This document shows, piece by piece, positions 27,001 to 36,100 of a stretch of DNA of 64,000 nt. Every line of letters starts with the position of its first letter. The first letter of the stretch is position 1. Source of the stretch: Kineosporia mesophila. GTDB taxonomy: Bacteria > Actinomycetota > Actinomycetes > Actinomycetales > Kineosporiaceae. The notes beneath the pieces were generated by a model. That model was not told the DNA's origin, did not search any database, and saw only the letters and a list, made by a program, of their open reading frames with translations. A program made the translations under genes and the position numbers. The stretch lies in NCBI RefSeq assembly GCF_021129235.1, contig NZ_JAJOMA010000003.1, positions 124,001-188,000 on the forward strand, written 5' to 3'.

Positions 27001-27681
27001 GACGGCGCGAACGGCGACTTCGACGAGTACTTCGTGACGCTGGCCGAGCACCTGGTGGAGAACGGCCAGAAGACGGCCATCCTGCGCGTGGGCTGGGAGT
27101 TCAACCTGAAGTCGTGGCCGTGGGGCATCGAGGACCACGCCACGTACATCAAGTTCTACCGGCAGATCGTCACCGCGATGCGGTCGGTGCCGGGCCAGGA
27201 GTTCGAGTTCGACTGGAACCCGAACAACGGCTACAACCCCTACGACGGCCAGGACTACTACCCCGGCGACAAGTACGTCGACTACGTCGGGGTGGACGTC
27301 TACGACCTCCACAGCGGCCTCTACCCGTACCCGAAGAACTGCAACCAGGCCTGCCGGGAGAACCGCCAGACCCGGGCCTGGAACGAGGTCATCTTCGGCG
27401 GCGACCGGGGCCTGGTGTTCTGGACCGACTTCGCGAAGCAGCACGACAAGCCGGTCTCGCTGCCGGAGTGGGGCCTGTGGGACCGCTACGACGGCTCCGG
27501 GGGCCAGGACAACCCGCTCTTCATCGAGTTCATGCATGACTACATCACCTGGGCACCCAACCACGTCGCCTACGCGAACTACTTCAACCTGAACTCCTAC
27601 CAGGGCGAGCACAGCCTGACGGAGTCGTTCCCGAAGGGCGGGAAGAAGTTCCTGGAGCTCTTCGGGGGCAACCAGAAGTAG
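24064..27681 (+). CDS. membrane-anchored GH26-like glycosidase with long disordered head
   Basis: 1205 residues. Residues 1-848 are low-complexity, rich in Pro, Arg, Asp and Gly, with tandem repeats and no predictable fold. One membrane helix follows (about 850-870, ITLGLVTALVILIAVAGVY), then a short Thr/Ala spacer and a GH26-like barrel (about 895-1200): KLGVFSGTD, RETWDDIANPG, ILRVGWEFN with probable acid/base Glu1012, FDWNPNNGYNPYDGQDYYPG, YVDYVGVDVYDLH, and VSLPEWGLW with probable nucleophile Glu1135. Type II topology would put the head in the cytoplasm and the enzyme outside. GH26 enzymes cut beta-mannans or related glucans; the substrate may be an exopolysaccharide. The start is ATG 24064; the exact N-terminus is uncertain. 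Confidence 0.85.
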   Translation: MPHPSAPDQGEHPRSRREMRELERRRASAPQSDAAPGSTRPDPDSGPRPSAPTESDAPRNAFRQAPSVTPTVTENSAPTGLDALGRRSDLAWSRHRGAGNESAPQQWVQDVPGRPGDQPRPARPAGDAWAPPRPSPVPPVSQPSGLDGGPGIFSPSAETPASIPLPVDAPPASGPGTTGAPHHRHPFSPQDQPDPHASAGRRGFSTPEDQRASNTPQRQHDPPPGRPDFSARQRQRDAGAPDDRPEADMPPVRRDFGAPDSRRNFGAPRSGPGFGTPVDPRAFGTSDERPDLGAPAHPRGFGAPDERPGPSAPTDPRDFGTPHERPGPGATTDPRDFGQRVVEQRGLRHSRSDAAGRDVFRPGIAQPGVAQPGVAQPGVAQPEALRPETSRPDAARPDAARSEAFRPDDFRPETPRSGTPWRDHQPETPRSGVSRSRISPAGPDGPAGPDGRWNRPLPGSRPVAAPLSEGAAPQNRDASGPYTPAPAGSLSGGPRTGGSARPADEARRPGDDPFPGARPPRDAGPFPLFRNDSQRTETHRNGSSLHGSDPSSHRDPLPGELPGSRNTPLPGDHVGAPSPGRRERDEGVPFERLLGHHDDTAETTSGPDARSDAGPTPYLAPPEPTAHDDHPDQATPFPGLPGGSPPEFPDPAGPPHHEPAPGNPPERLLGRDARARERGRRERGADASGTPLPGLLGRDAESFGNAGDISDEPEAPRGWGRRDGRLPGFGSGSPVQGLSGPDAEFPGPNRRPVLGRGPGPNQNPGPHQDPGANGRRDRTMPRFDGARPGRPFDEDGPSLLGGPPQRPPRPNRGVGPRPQNRPQPQGLRPQKKTWRDWRPNQITLRRSQVITLGLVTALVILIAVAGVYKSGRSTTTGLGASATTPGAATATPTPLVTEASLKGKLGVFSGTDLARTKSFEKWMGRKLTYATIFGDRETWDDIANPGEHLTEWKDSGYRVVMAVPMIPNDLDDTKVASMKDGANGDFDEYFVTLAEHLVENGQKTAILRVGWEFNLKSWPWGIEDHATYIKFYRQIVTAMRSVPGQEFEFDWNPNNGYNPYDGQDYYPGDKYVDYVGVDVYDLHSGLYPYPKNCNQACRENRQTRAWNEVIFGGDRGLVFWTDFAKQHDKPVSLPEWGLWDRYDGSGGQDNPLFIEFMHDYITWAPNHVAYANYFNLNSYQGEHSLTESFPKGGKKFLELFGGNQK
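24898..25077 (+). repeat. 54-bp tandem repeat within GH26-like gene
   Basis: Units start at 24901, 24955, 25009 and 25063, exactly 54 bases apart, encoding an 18-residue unit of the form DPRDFGTPHERPGPGATT. Degenerate copies extend upstream. The repeat is in frame, so copy number can change without destroying the gene. Confidence 0.85.
25147..25207 (+). repeat. 15-bp tandem repeat within GH26-like gene
   Basis: Four near-identical 15-base units, the last three of them CCCGGTGTCGCTCAA, encode GIAQP/GVAQP pentapeptides. They lie in the disordered head, after the 18-residue repeats. Perfect identity of the last three copies suggests recent slippage. Confidence 0.85.
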
Positions 27682-27708
27682 ATCTTCGACTCACAGCGCG
27701 TCACGACC

Positions 27709-27730
27709 GGCCGGGGCATCGCCCCCGGCC
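27709..27730 (+). terminator. stem-loop terminator after GH26-like gene
   Basis: GGCCGGGG and CCCCGGCC form an 8-base GC stem around CATCGC, 28 bases after the stop. The following bases are only mildly T-rich. Confidence 0.6.
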
Positions 27731-27982
27731 CGTACCTATTTGATGCAGGCTTTGCGTTATTTAACAATCACGGTCAGCTATTTGACCCTTGAACTGGACG
27801 GATTCCCGAAAGGGCGACGTAGGACACAGTGCGTAGCGGTGCATGTTAAATCCGCATGACGCTGGACACGTCGCGTCACCGTTGATCACCAGAGTGTCTG
27901 AGCTGCAGAAATACAGGTTCCAGGGCCTCACGGAGGGTGTCCGGACACGTAGCACACAAGGTGCCACGGACTATTACGAGGG

Positions 27983-28004
27983 TCACATTTCGGTGATCAC
28001 ATTT
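27983..28004 (+). promoter_or_regulatory. direct repeat, candidate MtrA site
   Basis: TCACATTT occurs at 27983-27990 and 27997-28004, 14 bases apart; with the preceding base the 9-mers are GTCACATTT and ATCACATTT. This resembles GTCACA direct repeats recognised by the actinobacterial regulator MtrA, which controls cell-wall hydrolase genes. It stands about 80 bases before the riboswitch, where a promoter is expected. The rest of 27731-27980 is AT-richer intergenic sequence in which I see no gene. Confidence 0.4.
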
Positions 28005-28079
28005 TGATTACTCCCCGATTGCCCGTAGATTCCCCATCGGTCCTTCACCCGAAGGGCCGGGTGACCGTCCTGCCGAGGT

Positions 28080-28240
28080 CCGTCGGCGGCCACCCAAGTT
28101 CCCAGACGGACGCCGGGGAACCACCTCGACACCGGACCCACCCACAGTCCGGTCGTCACGGGGCTAAGGCGGCTCGCGAGAGCCGCCCGGGCAACTTCCG
28201 CCCGAGCCCGTCAGCTCACCTGGTAGGCGAGGGAAGGACA
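28080..28240 (+). ncRNA. c-di-AMP riboswitch (ydaO-yuaA type)
   Basis: The leader of the NlpC/P60 gene contains the conserved ydaO blocks in order: CCGGGGAACCACC near 28112-28124, the CACGGGG turn at 28157, the hairpin GGCGGCTCGCGAGAGCCGCC (28168-28187), GGGCAACTTCCGCCCGAGCC (28189-28208), then CCCGTCAGCTCACCTGGTAG and GCGAGGGAAGGA directly before the ribosome binding region. In actinobacteria this class sits in front of NlpC/P60 and Rpf cell-wall hydrolases and shuts expression off when c-di-AMP is high. Boundaries are approximate, because the closing stem was not resolved. Confidence 0.85.
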
Positions 28241-28249
28241 CCCACCCCT

Positions 28250-29098
28250 TTGCAGAAATCGCGCGTTCGAAGATCCGTCATGCCGCTCAGCGCCGTCGTC
28301 ACCGGTGCTGCGCTGACGCTCTCGGGAGGCATTCCGGCCATGGCCGCGGACAGCTCCGCGGCCGCAGGCAACGATGAGGCGAACACCGAAACAGCGAGCC
28401 TCAAGAGCGCCACCGTCAAGGTGAGCGACACCGAGACCGCACGCATCACCCGCAAGGCCACGGCCAAGGCCACGGCGCGCATCACCAAGAAGGTCAAGGC
28501 CACCGCGAAGGTCACGGCGTGGAGCACCCGCACCGCCAAGGCCACCCGCACGGTCACGGTCACGACCAGCGCCTCCAGCTACGACGGAGCGGTCGCCCAG
28601 GCCCGGTCCGAGGCCAAGAAGAAGGCGCACGAGCGGGCCCGGGCCGCCGCCATCGCCGCGGCCAAGAAGCAGGCCGTCGCCAAGTCGAAGCAGAAGGCCA
28701 AGCACCGGGCCGTGGAGAAGGCCGAGCGTCTGGGCCGGGTCAAGTTCGGCGCCAAGATCGTCTCGGACGCGGCGAAGAAGAAGGGCACGCCGTACGTCTA
28801 CGGCGCCACCGGCCCGAACGCCTTCGACTGCTCCGGCTACGTGGGCTACGTGCTGCGGCGGGCCGGCGTGACGCACCTCAACCGCACCTCCTCGGGCCTG
28901 GTGTCCGACACCAAGAAGGTCTCCAAGCGCGCGAAGAAGAAGGGTGACCTCGTCTTCTTCTCCAGCGGTGGCCACGTCTACCACGTGGGCATCTACGCCG
29001 GTGACGGCAAGATCTGGCACGCGCCGAAGCCCGGTAGCTCGGTGAAGAAGGAAACCATCTGGACCTCCAGCTACTCGGTGGGACGGGTCAAGGTCTAG
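28250..29098 (+). CDS. secreted NlpC/P60 peptidoglycan endopeptidase
   Basis: 282 residues from TTG 28250 (GGGAAGGA upstream, which is also the end of the riboswitch); ATG 28280 is an alternative. Signal peptide: QKSRVRRSVMPLSAVVTGAA, hydrophobic core, cleavage near AMAADS. Residues 45-165 are Lys/Ala/Thr-rich helical repeats, probably a wall-binding or coiled linker. The C-terminal NlpC/P60 domain has the catalytic triad: Cys in NAFDCSGYVGYV, His in GGHVYHVGIYAGDG, and His in KIWHAPKPG. It cleaves peptide stems of peptidoglycan. Riboswitch control links its level to c-di-AMP and osmotic state. Confidence 0.93.
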   Translation: MQKSRVRRSVMPLSAVVTGAALTLSGGIPAMAADSSAAAGNDEANTETASLKSATVKVSDTETARITRKATAKATARITKKVKATAKVTAWSTRTAKATRTVTVTTSASSYDGAVAQARSEAKKKAHERARAAAIAAAKKQAVAKSKQKAKHRAVEKAERLGRVKFGAKIVSDAAKKKGTPYVYGATGPNAFDCSGYVGYVLRRAGVTHLNRTSSGLVSDTKKVSKRAKKKGDLVFFSSGGHVYHVGIYAGDGKIWHAPKPGSSVKKETIWTSSYSVGRVKV

Positions 29099-29173
29099 AT
29101 CGGGCAGCACCCCCGGAACGACACGTCAGGGTCCAGACAGTGGGCCCGACGCCCGCACCCCCTCCTGCGGGCA

Positions 29174-29209
29174 GGAGAGACCGGGAGCCCTAGGGCTCCC
29201 GGTCTCTTC
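29174..29209 (+). terminator. strong stem-loop after NlpC/P60 gene
   Basis: A perfect 13-base inverted repeat (29177-29189 with 29194-29206) around CTAG, extended by three more pairs, one a G-T wobble. It begins 75 bases after the stop of the NlpC/P60 gene. A true U-run is lacking, as is common in high-GC actinomycetes. Confidence 0.75.
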
Positions 29210-29300
29210 GCGGTTTGCGGGCAGAACTCCAATAACGTGCCCGATAGAACCATCCGCACCTATGGTGATCATCAACCCCATTTCCCCCGAGGAGGCATTC

Positions 29301-30509
29301 GTGGCACGACGACGCGCACTGATCGCGGGCGGAGGCCTCGGGGGCCTCACCACTGCGCTGGCCCTGCACCGCCGGGGCTGGGACGTCTGTGTGTTCGAGC
29401 AGGCGATCACCCTGGAACCGGTCGCCGCCGGCATCAGCGTGTGGCCCAACGGGCTGCGGTCCCTCGACCGGCTCGGCATCGGCGACGCCGTGCGGCAGAT
29501 CGGCCGGGTCCCGGGCCCCGGAGGTCTGCGGCAGCCCGACGGAACCTGGCTGATCCGCAACAACATCTCCGCAGCGGTGCAGGAGAAGTTCGGCGACCCG
29601 GTGGTGGCGCTGCACCGGGCCGAGCTGGCGAACGTCATCGTGCAGGCCCTGCCGTTCGGCGTGGTGCGGGCCGACACCCGGGTGACCGGGGTGCGGGCCG
29701 GTGACGCCGGCACCCCCGCCACGCTGATCACCGAGCACGGTGATGACGAGGGCGATCTGGTGGTCGCGGCCGACGGCATCCGGTCGGTGGTGCGCAGCCT
29801 GCTGTTCCCCTCGCCCGAAGCCCCCGCACCGGTCGGGTACACGTCGTGGCGGATGGTCGTGCCCGATCCCGGAGGGCTGTCGCCCGACGACACCGGCTTC
29901 GAGACCTGGGGTCCGGACGGGCGCCGGTTCGCCGTGATGCCCCTGAAGGACCAGGGCCTGTACTGCTACGCCACCGCGCCCGGGGACGACGACTCCGGGG
30001 TCGAGGGGCTACGGCAGCTCTTCGGTGACTGGCACGACCCGATCCCGGCTCTTCTGGAGAACCTGGTGGAGGAGCAGATCATGCGGCACCCGGTGGAGGA
30101 GCTGAATCCCGGGCCGTCCGCGTTCCACCAGGGCCGGGTCGCTCTCATCGGCGACGCCGCGCACGCCATGACCCCCGATCTGGGTCAGGGTGGTTCGATG
30201 GCGCTGGAGGACGCGGTGGTGCTCGCGTCGCTCGTGGGTGAGGGACGGGTGGGTGCGGAGTTCGAGAACGTGCCGATCCCGCCGGCCCTGGAGAAGTTCA
30301 CCGCCGCGCGGCAGGAACGCACGCAGATGGTGGCCCGCCGGTCCCGGCAGCTGGGCCGGCTGAGTTCCGCGACCCCGCACCGGGCCCAGGTGCTGACGGC
30401 TCAGGTGCTCAACGCGCTGCCGGGCACGCCGCTGGCGAGGGGTCTGCATTCGATCGTGAACTGGGAGCCGCCGCAGCTGCCCCCGGCCGACCCGCGCTCC
30501 CGGCTGTGA
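29301..30509 (+). CDS. FAD-dependent monooxygenase
   Basis: 402 residues from GTG 29301, selected because GAGGAGG at 29289-29295 precedes it. Rossmann FAD site ALIAGGGLGGLTTALALHRRGW with the GxGxxG pattern; LVVAADGIRSVVR carries the DG motif; the second FAD contact is RVALIGDAAHAMTPDLGQGG. This is the PheA/TfdB/HpxO group of single-component aromatic hydroxylases. It uses NAD(P)H and oxygen to hydroxylate aromatic or purine-like substrates; the substrate is not readable. It is convergent with malate dehydrogenase and appears to stand alone. Confidence 0.9.
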   Translation: MARRRALIAGGGLGGLTTALALHRRGWDVCVFEQAITLEPVAAGISVWPNGLRSLDRLGIGDAVRQIGRVPGPGGLRQPDGTWLIRNNISAAVQEKFGDPVVALHRAELANVIVQALPFGVVRADTRVTGVRAGDAGTPATLITEHGDDEGDLVVAADGIRSVVRSLLFPSPEAPAPVGYTSWRMVVPDPGGLSPDDTGFETWGPDGRRFAVMPLKDQGLYCYATAPGDDDSGVEGLRQLFGDWHDPIPALLENLVEEQIMRHPVEELNPGPSAFHQGRVALIGDAAHAMTPDLGQGGSMALEDAVVLASLVGEGRVGAEFENVPIPPALEKFTAARQERTQMVARRSRQLGRLSSATPHRAQVLTAQVLNALPGTPLARGLHSIVNWEPPQLPPADPRSRL

Positions 30510-30534
30510 GTTCCGGGAGCACGGGCCGGGCGCA

Positions 30535-31578
<1,044 letters not shown>

Positions 31579-31631
31579 TCACTCTATCCACGGCGACCTG
31601 GCGGGACCGGGCAGGTGTCCGGACACCTTCG

Positions 31632-33098
31632 TCACACTGACATCACGCCCAGGTTTCGCGCCGCGCCCCGGGCCGGTGCGGTCGCGACGACGACCCGGTC
31701 GGGTCGCACCAGGGCGGCGTCCGTCGCGTTGTCGATCAGCCAATGGTGGACGCGCGTCAGCTCCGGTGCGTCGGTGTCGAGCACGACGGCACCCAGCCGG
31801 GCGGCCAGGTCCCTGAGCCCGGCCGGCCCCGGACCGCCCCGGGTGAGCAGGGCGAACCCCGGGCCCAGGAGATCGTCGAGGCGAGGGTGGTTTTCCTCGT
31901 CCATTGTTGTTTCTGTAGTGGGAAATTGAGGGACGAGCGAGCCGACCAGCGAGGTCCGCCGGGAACGGCGGGGCGGGGTGAGCGCGCCCGCACGCAACGG
32001 TGGGCCGGTACCGGCGAGGATCCGCCCGGTCAGGCGCGCCGAGCGCCCGGCGATCCCCGCCAGCGGGGCGGCGGGCGAGGCCATCAGCCCGCCGGCGAGC
32101 GCGGCCAGCCGGATCAGGGCGGTGGCGTGCGGGGCGCGCTCGGACTGGTAGGTGTCCAGGAGGTCGTCGCCGGCCTGGCCCCGGAGCACCCGGGCCAGTT
32201 TCCAGCTGAGGTTGGCGGCGTCGCGCAGTCCCGAGCCCAGGCCCTGGCCGATGAAGGGCGGGGTGAGATGGGCGGCGTCGCCGGCGATCAGGACGCGACC
32301 GCGGCGCCAGCGGTCGGCGACCACGGCGCGGAAGGTGTAGGCGGCGGTGCGCAGGACCTGCCGCTCCCCCACCCCGTCGTGGGTCCAGGGGTCGACGAGC
32401 CCACCGAGCCGGGCGGTCAGGTCGCCGGGGGTCTCACCCGGCCACAGGCGGAACTCCCAGCGCAGCCGGCGTTCGCCCACCCGCAGGTAGGTGGCGGGGC
32501 GGCGGGGGTCGCAGATCTGCTCGACGAAATCCTGGTCCCGCACCGGAGGTTCGCCGAGAAGGTCGGTGACGAACCAGGTCTGGTCGCCCGCCAGGGTGCG
32601 CCACCGGGCGCCCAGCGCCCGCCGCACCACGCTGCCGGCCCCGTCGCACCCGACCACCGCGTCCGCCTCCAGCACTCCTGTGCCGCAGTGCACGCGGCCC
32701 GACGCGTCCACCCCCGTGACCTCGGTGCCGAGCCGCAGCGAGATCAGCGGCGAGGCCGAGACTGCCTCCCGCAGAACAGCTTCGAGTTCAGGCTGGTCGA
32801 ACAGCCCGGCCTGTGGGTGCCCGTGCACACCGACCGCCTGCGAGCGCCGGAACTCGGCGAGGGGCCGGTGCCGGGCGTCGAGCAGGCGCAGACCCGCCGC
32901 GGGGCGGCTGATGCGGGCGAATCCGGCTGCCACCCCGGCATTCTGGAGGATCCGCGCGCACTCGTCGTCGAGGTGGACCGCCCGCGGCAGGGGGTAGACC
33001 GCGTCCTGTCGGTCCAGGACCGTCGAGCGCACGCCCTGACGGGCCAGCAGCAGGGCGAGCACCAGCCCCACCGGTCCCGCTCCGACGATGACGATCAC
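31632..33098 (-). CDS. FAD-dependent aromatic hydroxylase (MhpA-like)
   Basis: 488 residues. N-terminal FAD site MIVIVGAGPVGLVLALLLARQG, LDDECARI loop, DAVVGCDGAGSVVRRAL (DG motif) and RVLIAGDAAHLTPPFIGQGLGSGLRDAANLSWKL (GD motif). The C-terminal 100 residues form the thioredoxin-like domain of phenol/3-(3-hydroxyphenyl)propionate hydroxylases (LVGSLVPQFP, VLDTDAPELTRVHHWL). It is a class A flavin monooxygenase; aromatic degradation or polyketide tailoring are the usual roles. No ring-cleavage genes are adjacent. It lies 18 bases beyond the stop of the kinase-GGDEF gene and could be read from the same transcript. Confidence 0.92.
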   Translation of the reverse strand: MIVIVGAGPVGLVLALLLARQGVRSTVLDRQDAVYPLPRAVHLDDECARILQNAGVAAGFARISRPAAGLRLLDARHRPLAEFRRSQAVGVHGHPQAGLFDQPELEAVLREAVSASPLISLRLGTEVTGVDASGRVHCGTGVLEADAVVGCDGAGSVVRRALGARWRTLAGDQTWFVTDLLGEPPVRDQDFVEQICDPRRPATYLRVGERRLRWEFRLWPGETPGDLTARLGGLVDPWTHDGVGERQVLRTAAYTFRAVVADRWRRGRVLIAGDAAHLTPPFIGQGLGSGLRDAANLSWKLARVLRGQAGDDLLDTYQSERAPHATALIRLAALAGGLMASPAAPLAGIAGRSARLTGRILAGTGPPLRAGALTPPRRSRRTSLVGSLVPQFPTTETTMDEENHPRLDDLLGPGFALLTRGGPGPAGLRDLAARLGAVVLDTDAPELTRVHHWLIDNATDAALVRPDRVVVATAPARGAARNLGVMSV

Positions 33099-33116
33099 AT
33101 CGACGACCCTAACCCG

Positions 33117-36100
33117 CTATCCGGCGGTGTTCTCCTCGAGTTCCTCCTGCAACCGCACCTGGTTGCGGCCGTTCTGCTTGGCCTTGTAGAGCCCCTGGTC
33201 GGCGCGGGCCAGCAGGGTCTCGACGGTGTCGTCCTCGTCGCCGAGGAAGGTCATGCCCACGCTGACCGTGATCTCCAGCGGACCGGACCGGGTCTGTACC
33301 GGCTCCTCGCAGATGCAGGCCCGCAGCCGCTCGGGCAGGGCCCCGTCGAGCTGGGCGTCCTGCAGCAGCACCGCGAACTCCTCGCCGCCGTAGCGGCCGA
33401 GCACGTCGGTCTTGCGGATCTGCTGGCGGATCCGGTCGGCGACCGTCTTGATCACGTCGTCCCCGGTCGGGTGCCCGTAGGTGTCGTTGACCTTCTTGAA
33501 GTGGTCGATGTCGATCATCAGCGCGGTCAGGCTGCGGCCGTGCCGCTTGGCGCCGGCCAGGTCGCGCGCACTCACCTCGAAGAAGCGGCGGCGGTTCGGC
33601 ACGCCGGTCAGCTCGTCCACCACGGCCAGGTTCTGCACCTGCTGGAACAGTGTGGAGTTGTCGTAGGCGCTCATCCCCTGAGCCGCGAGAACCGCTGCGG
33701 TGTCGATGGTCTGAGCCAGGTCAACGGTGGGTCCGTGGGCCGAGGTGCTGGCCACGATCATCACGCCGAGGTCGGCCCGCCGCGAGCGCATCGGCACGGC
33801 GATCCACGAGGTGGCCTCCCCGAGCTGGTCGGACAGACCGCCCGGCACCAGCTCGGCGCTGCCCACCCGGGGCTGCTGGATGGTCAGCAGGCCGCGCAGT
33901 TTCGCGTCCTCCACGATCTCCACCGGGTCTGCGTCACCGGCGTCGCGCAGCCGGTGGGTGCCGTCCTTGACCGACAGCAGCCAGGCCCGGTCGGTGCCGA
34001 GCACCGGGCCGGTCGAGTTCAGCAGTTCCTTGAGCACCTTGGCCGGGTCGTCGAGCTTCTCGGCCATCTCGCGCAGGGCGTCACGCAGGTTGTTGGCCAC
34101 GGCCCGCTCGCGGTCGGCGGTCTTCACCGAGACCTCCAGCTGGGCCACGCGCGCCGTCTCCATCGAGGTGGCGATGTGGTTGGTCAGCGCGGACAGGATC
34201 TCCACGTCGCCGGAGGTGAAGATGCCCTTGGCGACCTGGCTGTCCAGGTAGACCACGCCGGTCATCCGGCCGTCGACCTTCATCGGCGCGGCCAGCACCG
34301 AGCGCAGGCCGTGGGCGACCACGCTCTTGGTGCCGAGCACGGCCCCTTCCTCGGTGCCGGTGAAGACCTGGGCCTGGCCGGTCTGGCGCACCCGGTCGAC
34401 CAGGGTGGTGCTGTATCCGGTGAGCTCGGGCACGTCCCGGCCGTCGGCGTCGCGCCCGAGGTACTTGGCCAGGCCGCCGGAGAGGCTGGCCTCCTCCTCG
34501 TCGTCGGGCACCAGGAACAGGTAGGCGCGGTCGGCCGAGAGCAGCTTGATGGTCTCGTCCAGGGCGATCCGGGCCAGCACCCGCGGGTCGAGCACCTTGG
34601 CCGCGGCCGCGCTGACAGTCTGCAGGGCCGCCAGCCGCAGCCGCTCGTGGCCCGCCGTGTGCGTGCCGCCACCGGTGCTGTGGTGCGAGCCGCTGCCGCC
34701 GGAGCCGAGCCAGTCGGAGCCGAGCGCGAACTCGGTGCCGACCGCCTGGGCCCGATGCGGCCAGCCCTCGCCGACCGCCACGGCGTAGGCGTGCTGCGCC
34801 TGCCGGCGGCCCTCCGGGGTCCCCAGCGCGTTCAGCGCCCGGGCCCGGATGCGGGCCACCTCGAACGACACGGTGGGGGCGTCCGGGGTCAGGAACTGAC
34901 CGATGCGGGTGAGGGTGACCAGGGCGTCGCCCGGCCGGCCCTCGGCGACCTCCAGGTCGGCACGCACCAGCCGGGCCAGGGCCTCCAGCTCGGGGGCGAC
35001 CGGGTGCCGGGAGGCCTGCTCCACGGCGAATCGGGCCATCTCCAGGCGCGCGGGCCGCTCCGCCTCGTCCGCCGCCCGCAGCTGGGCCAGGCGGCCCACC
35101 GCGATCAGGTAGAACAACGGGTGGTGGGCGCGGAAGACCAGTTCGGGGCGGGGGTGCGCGGCCTCCACCTCGGAGGCGACGGTCTCGAAGGCCGAGGCGA
35201 AGTCCTGCTGCTCGGCGAGCTGGAACAGGGTGGCCAGGTGCCGCAGGACGTCCAGGGTGGGCACCCGCTCGCAGACCTGCCGGATGTGCCGCAGTTCGGT
35301 GCCCGCCTCGGGGAAGCGGCCGAGCAGCGACAGGACCATCGGGGCGGCGACGATGAACGGCGTGGCGTCGACGTTGCGGCCGGTCTGGCGGCTGCGGCCC
35401 CGGTCCAGCCAGTGCTGGGCCTCGGCGGTGCGGCCCATGACGACCGAGCGCACGGCGAACACGGCGATGGCGTCGAGCTCCTGGCCGAGGTCCATCCACG
35501 GACCGTCGGCCTCCATGTCGCTCGCCCACTGCGTGCCGTCGTCGAGACCGCCTCCGTACAGGGCGGTTCCGCGCAGGTAGGAGTTCGTCGCGCGGCGCGT
35601 GGGGAGCTGCGAGACCGGGTCGGCGTCCATCCGCGCGAAGGCGCGACGGGCGCTGCCGCGCCGGCCGTCGAACGCCGCGACCATGCCGATCGCGGCCTGC
35701 GACACCACGTTCGCGATGCCCTCGCCGAGCCGGAGCGCCCAGGCCCGGGCCCGCAGCGCGTGCGAGAACGCCAGCAGGTGGTCCTGGGTGAACAGCGCCA
35801 CGAACGAGGCCGTGCTGTGCAGCTGCACCGTGACCAGCCGGCGCTGCCGGTCCTGCTCGGCCGGCGGGCGGCGGTCACCGAACAGGCCGCGCAGGGTGGC
35901 CCCGGCGAACATCAGCATCGACGTGACGACCAGCGCGACCCGGTTCCGGGGCCACTGCACCCCGAGCTCGGCCAGACCGCTGCGGACCGCGGTCATCGCG
36001 GCGTCGTTGTCCCAGTCGTCCTTGTACAGGTCCGCGAGCAGGGAGTACATCTCGGCCCGGCGCACCGGCGCGGTCTCCCCCGCGAGCGCCTGCTGGGTGC

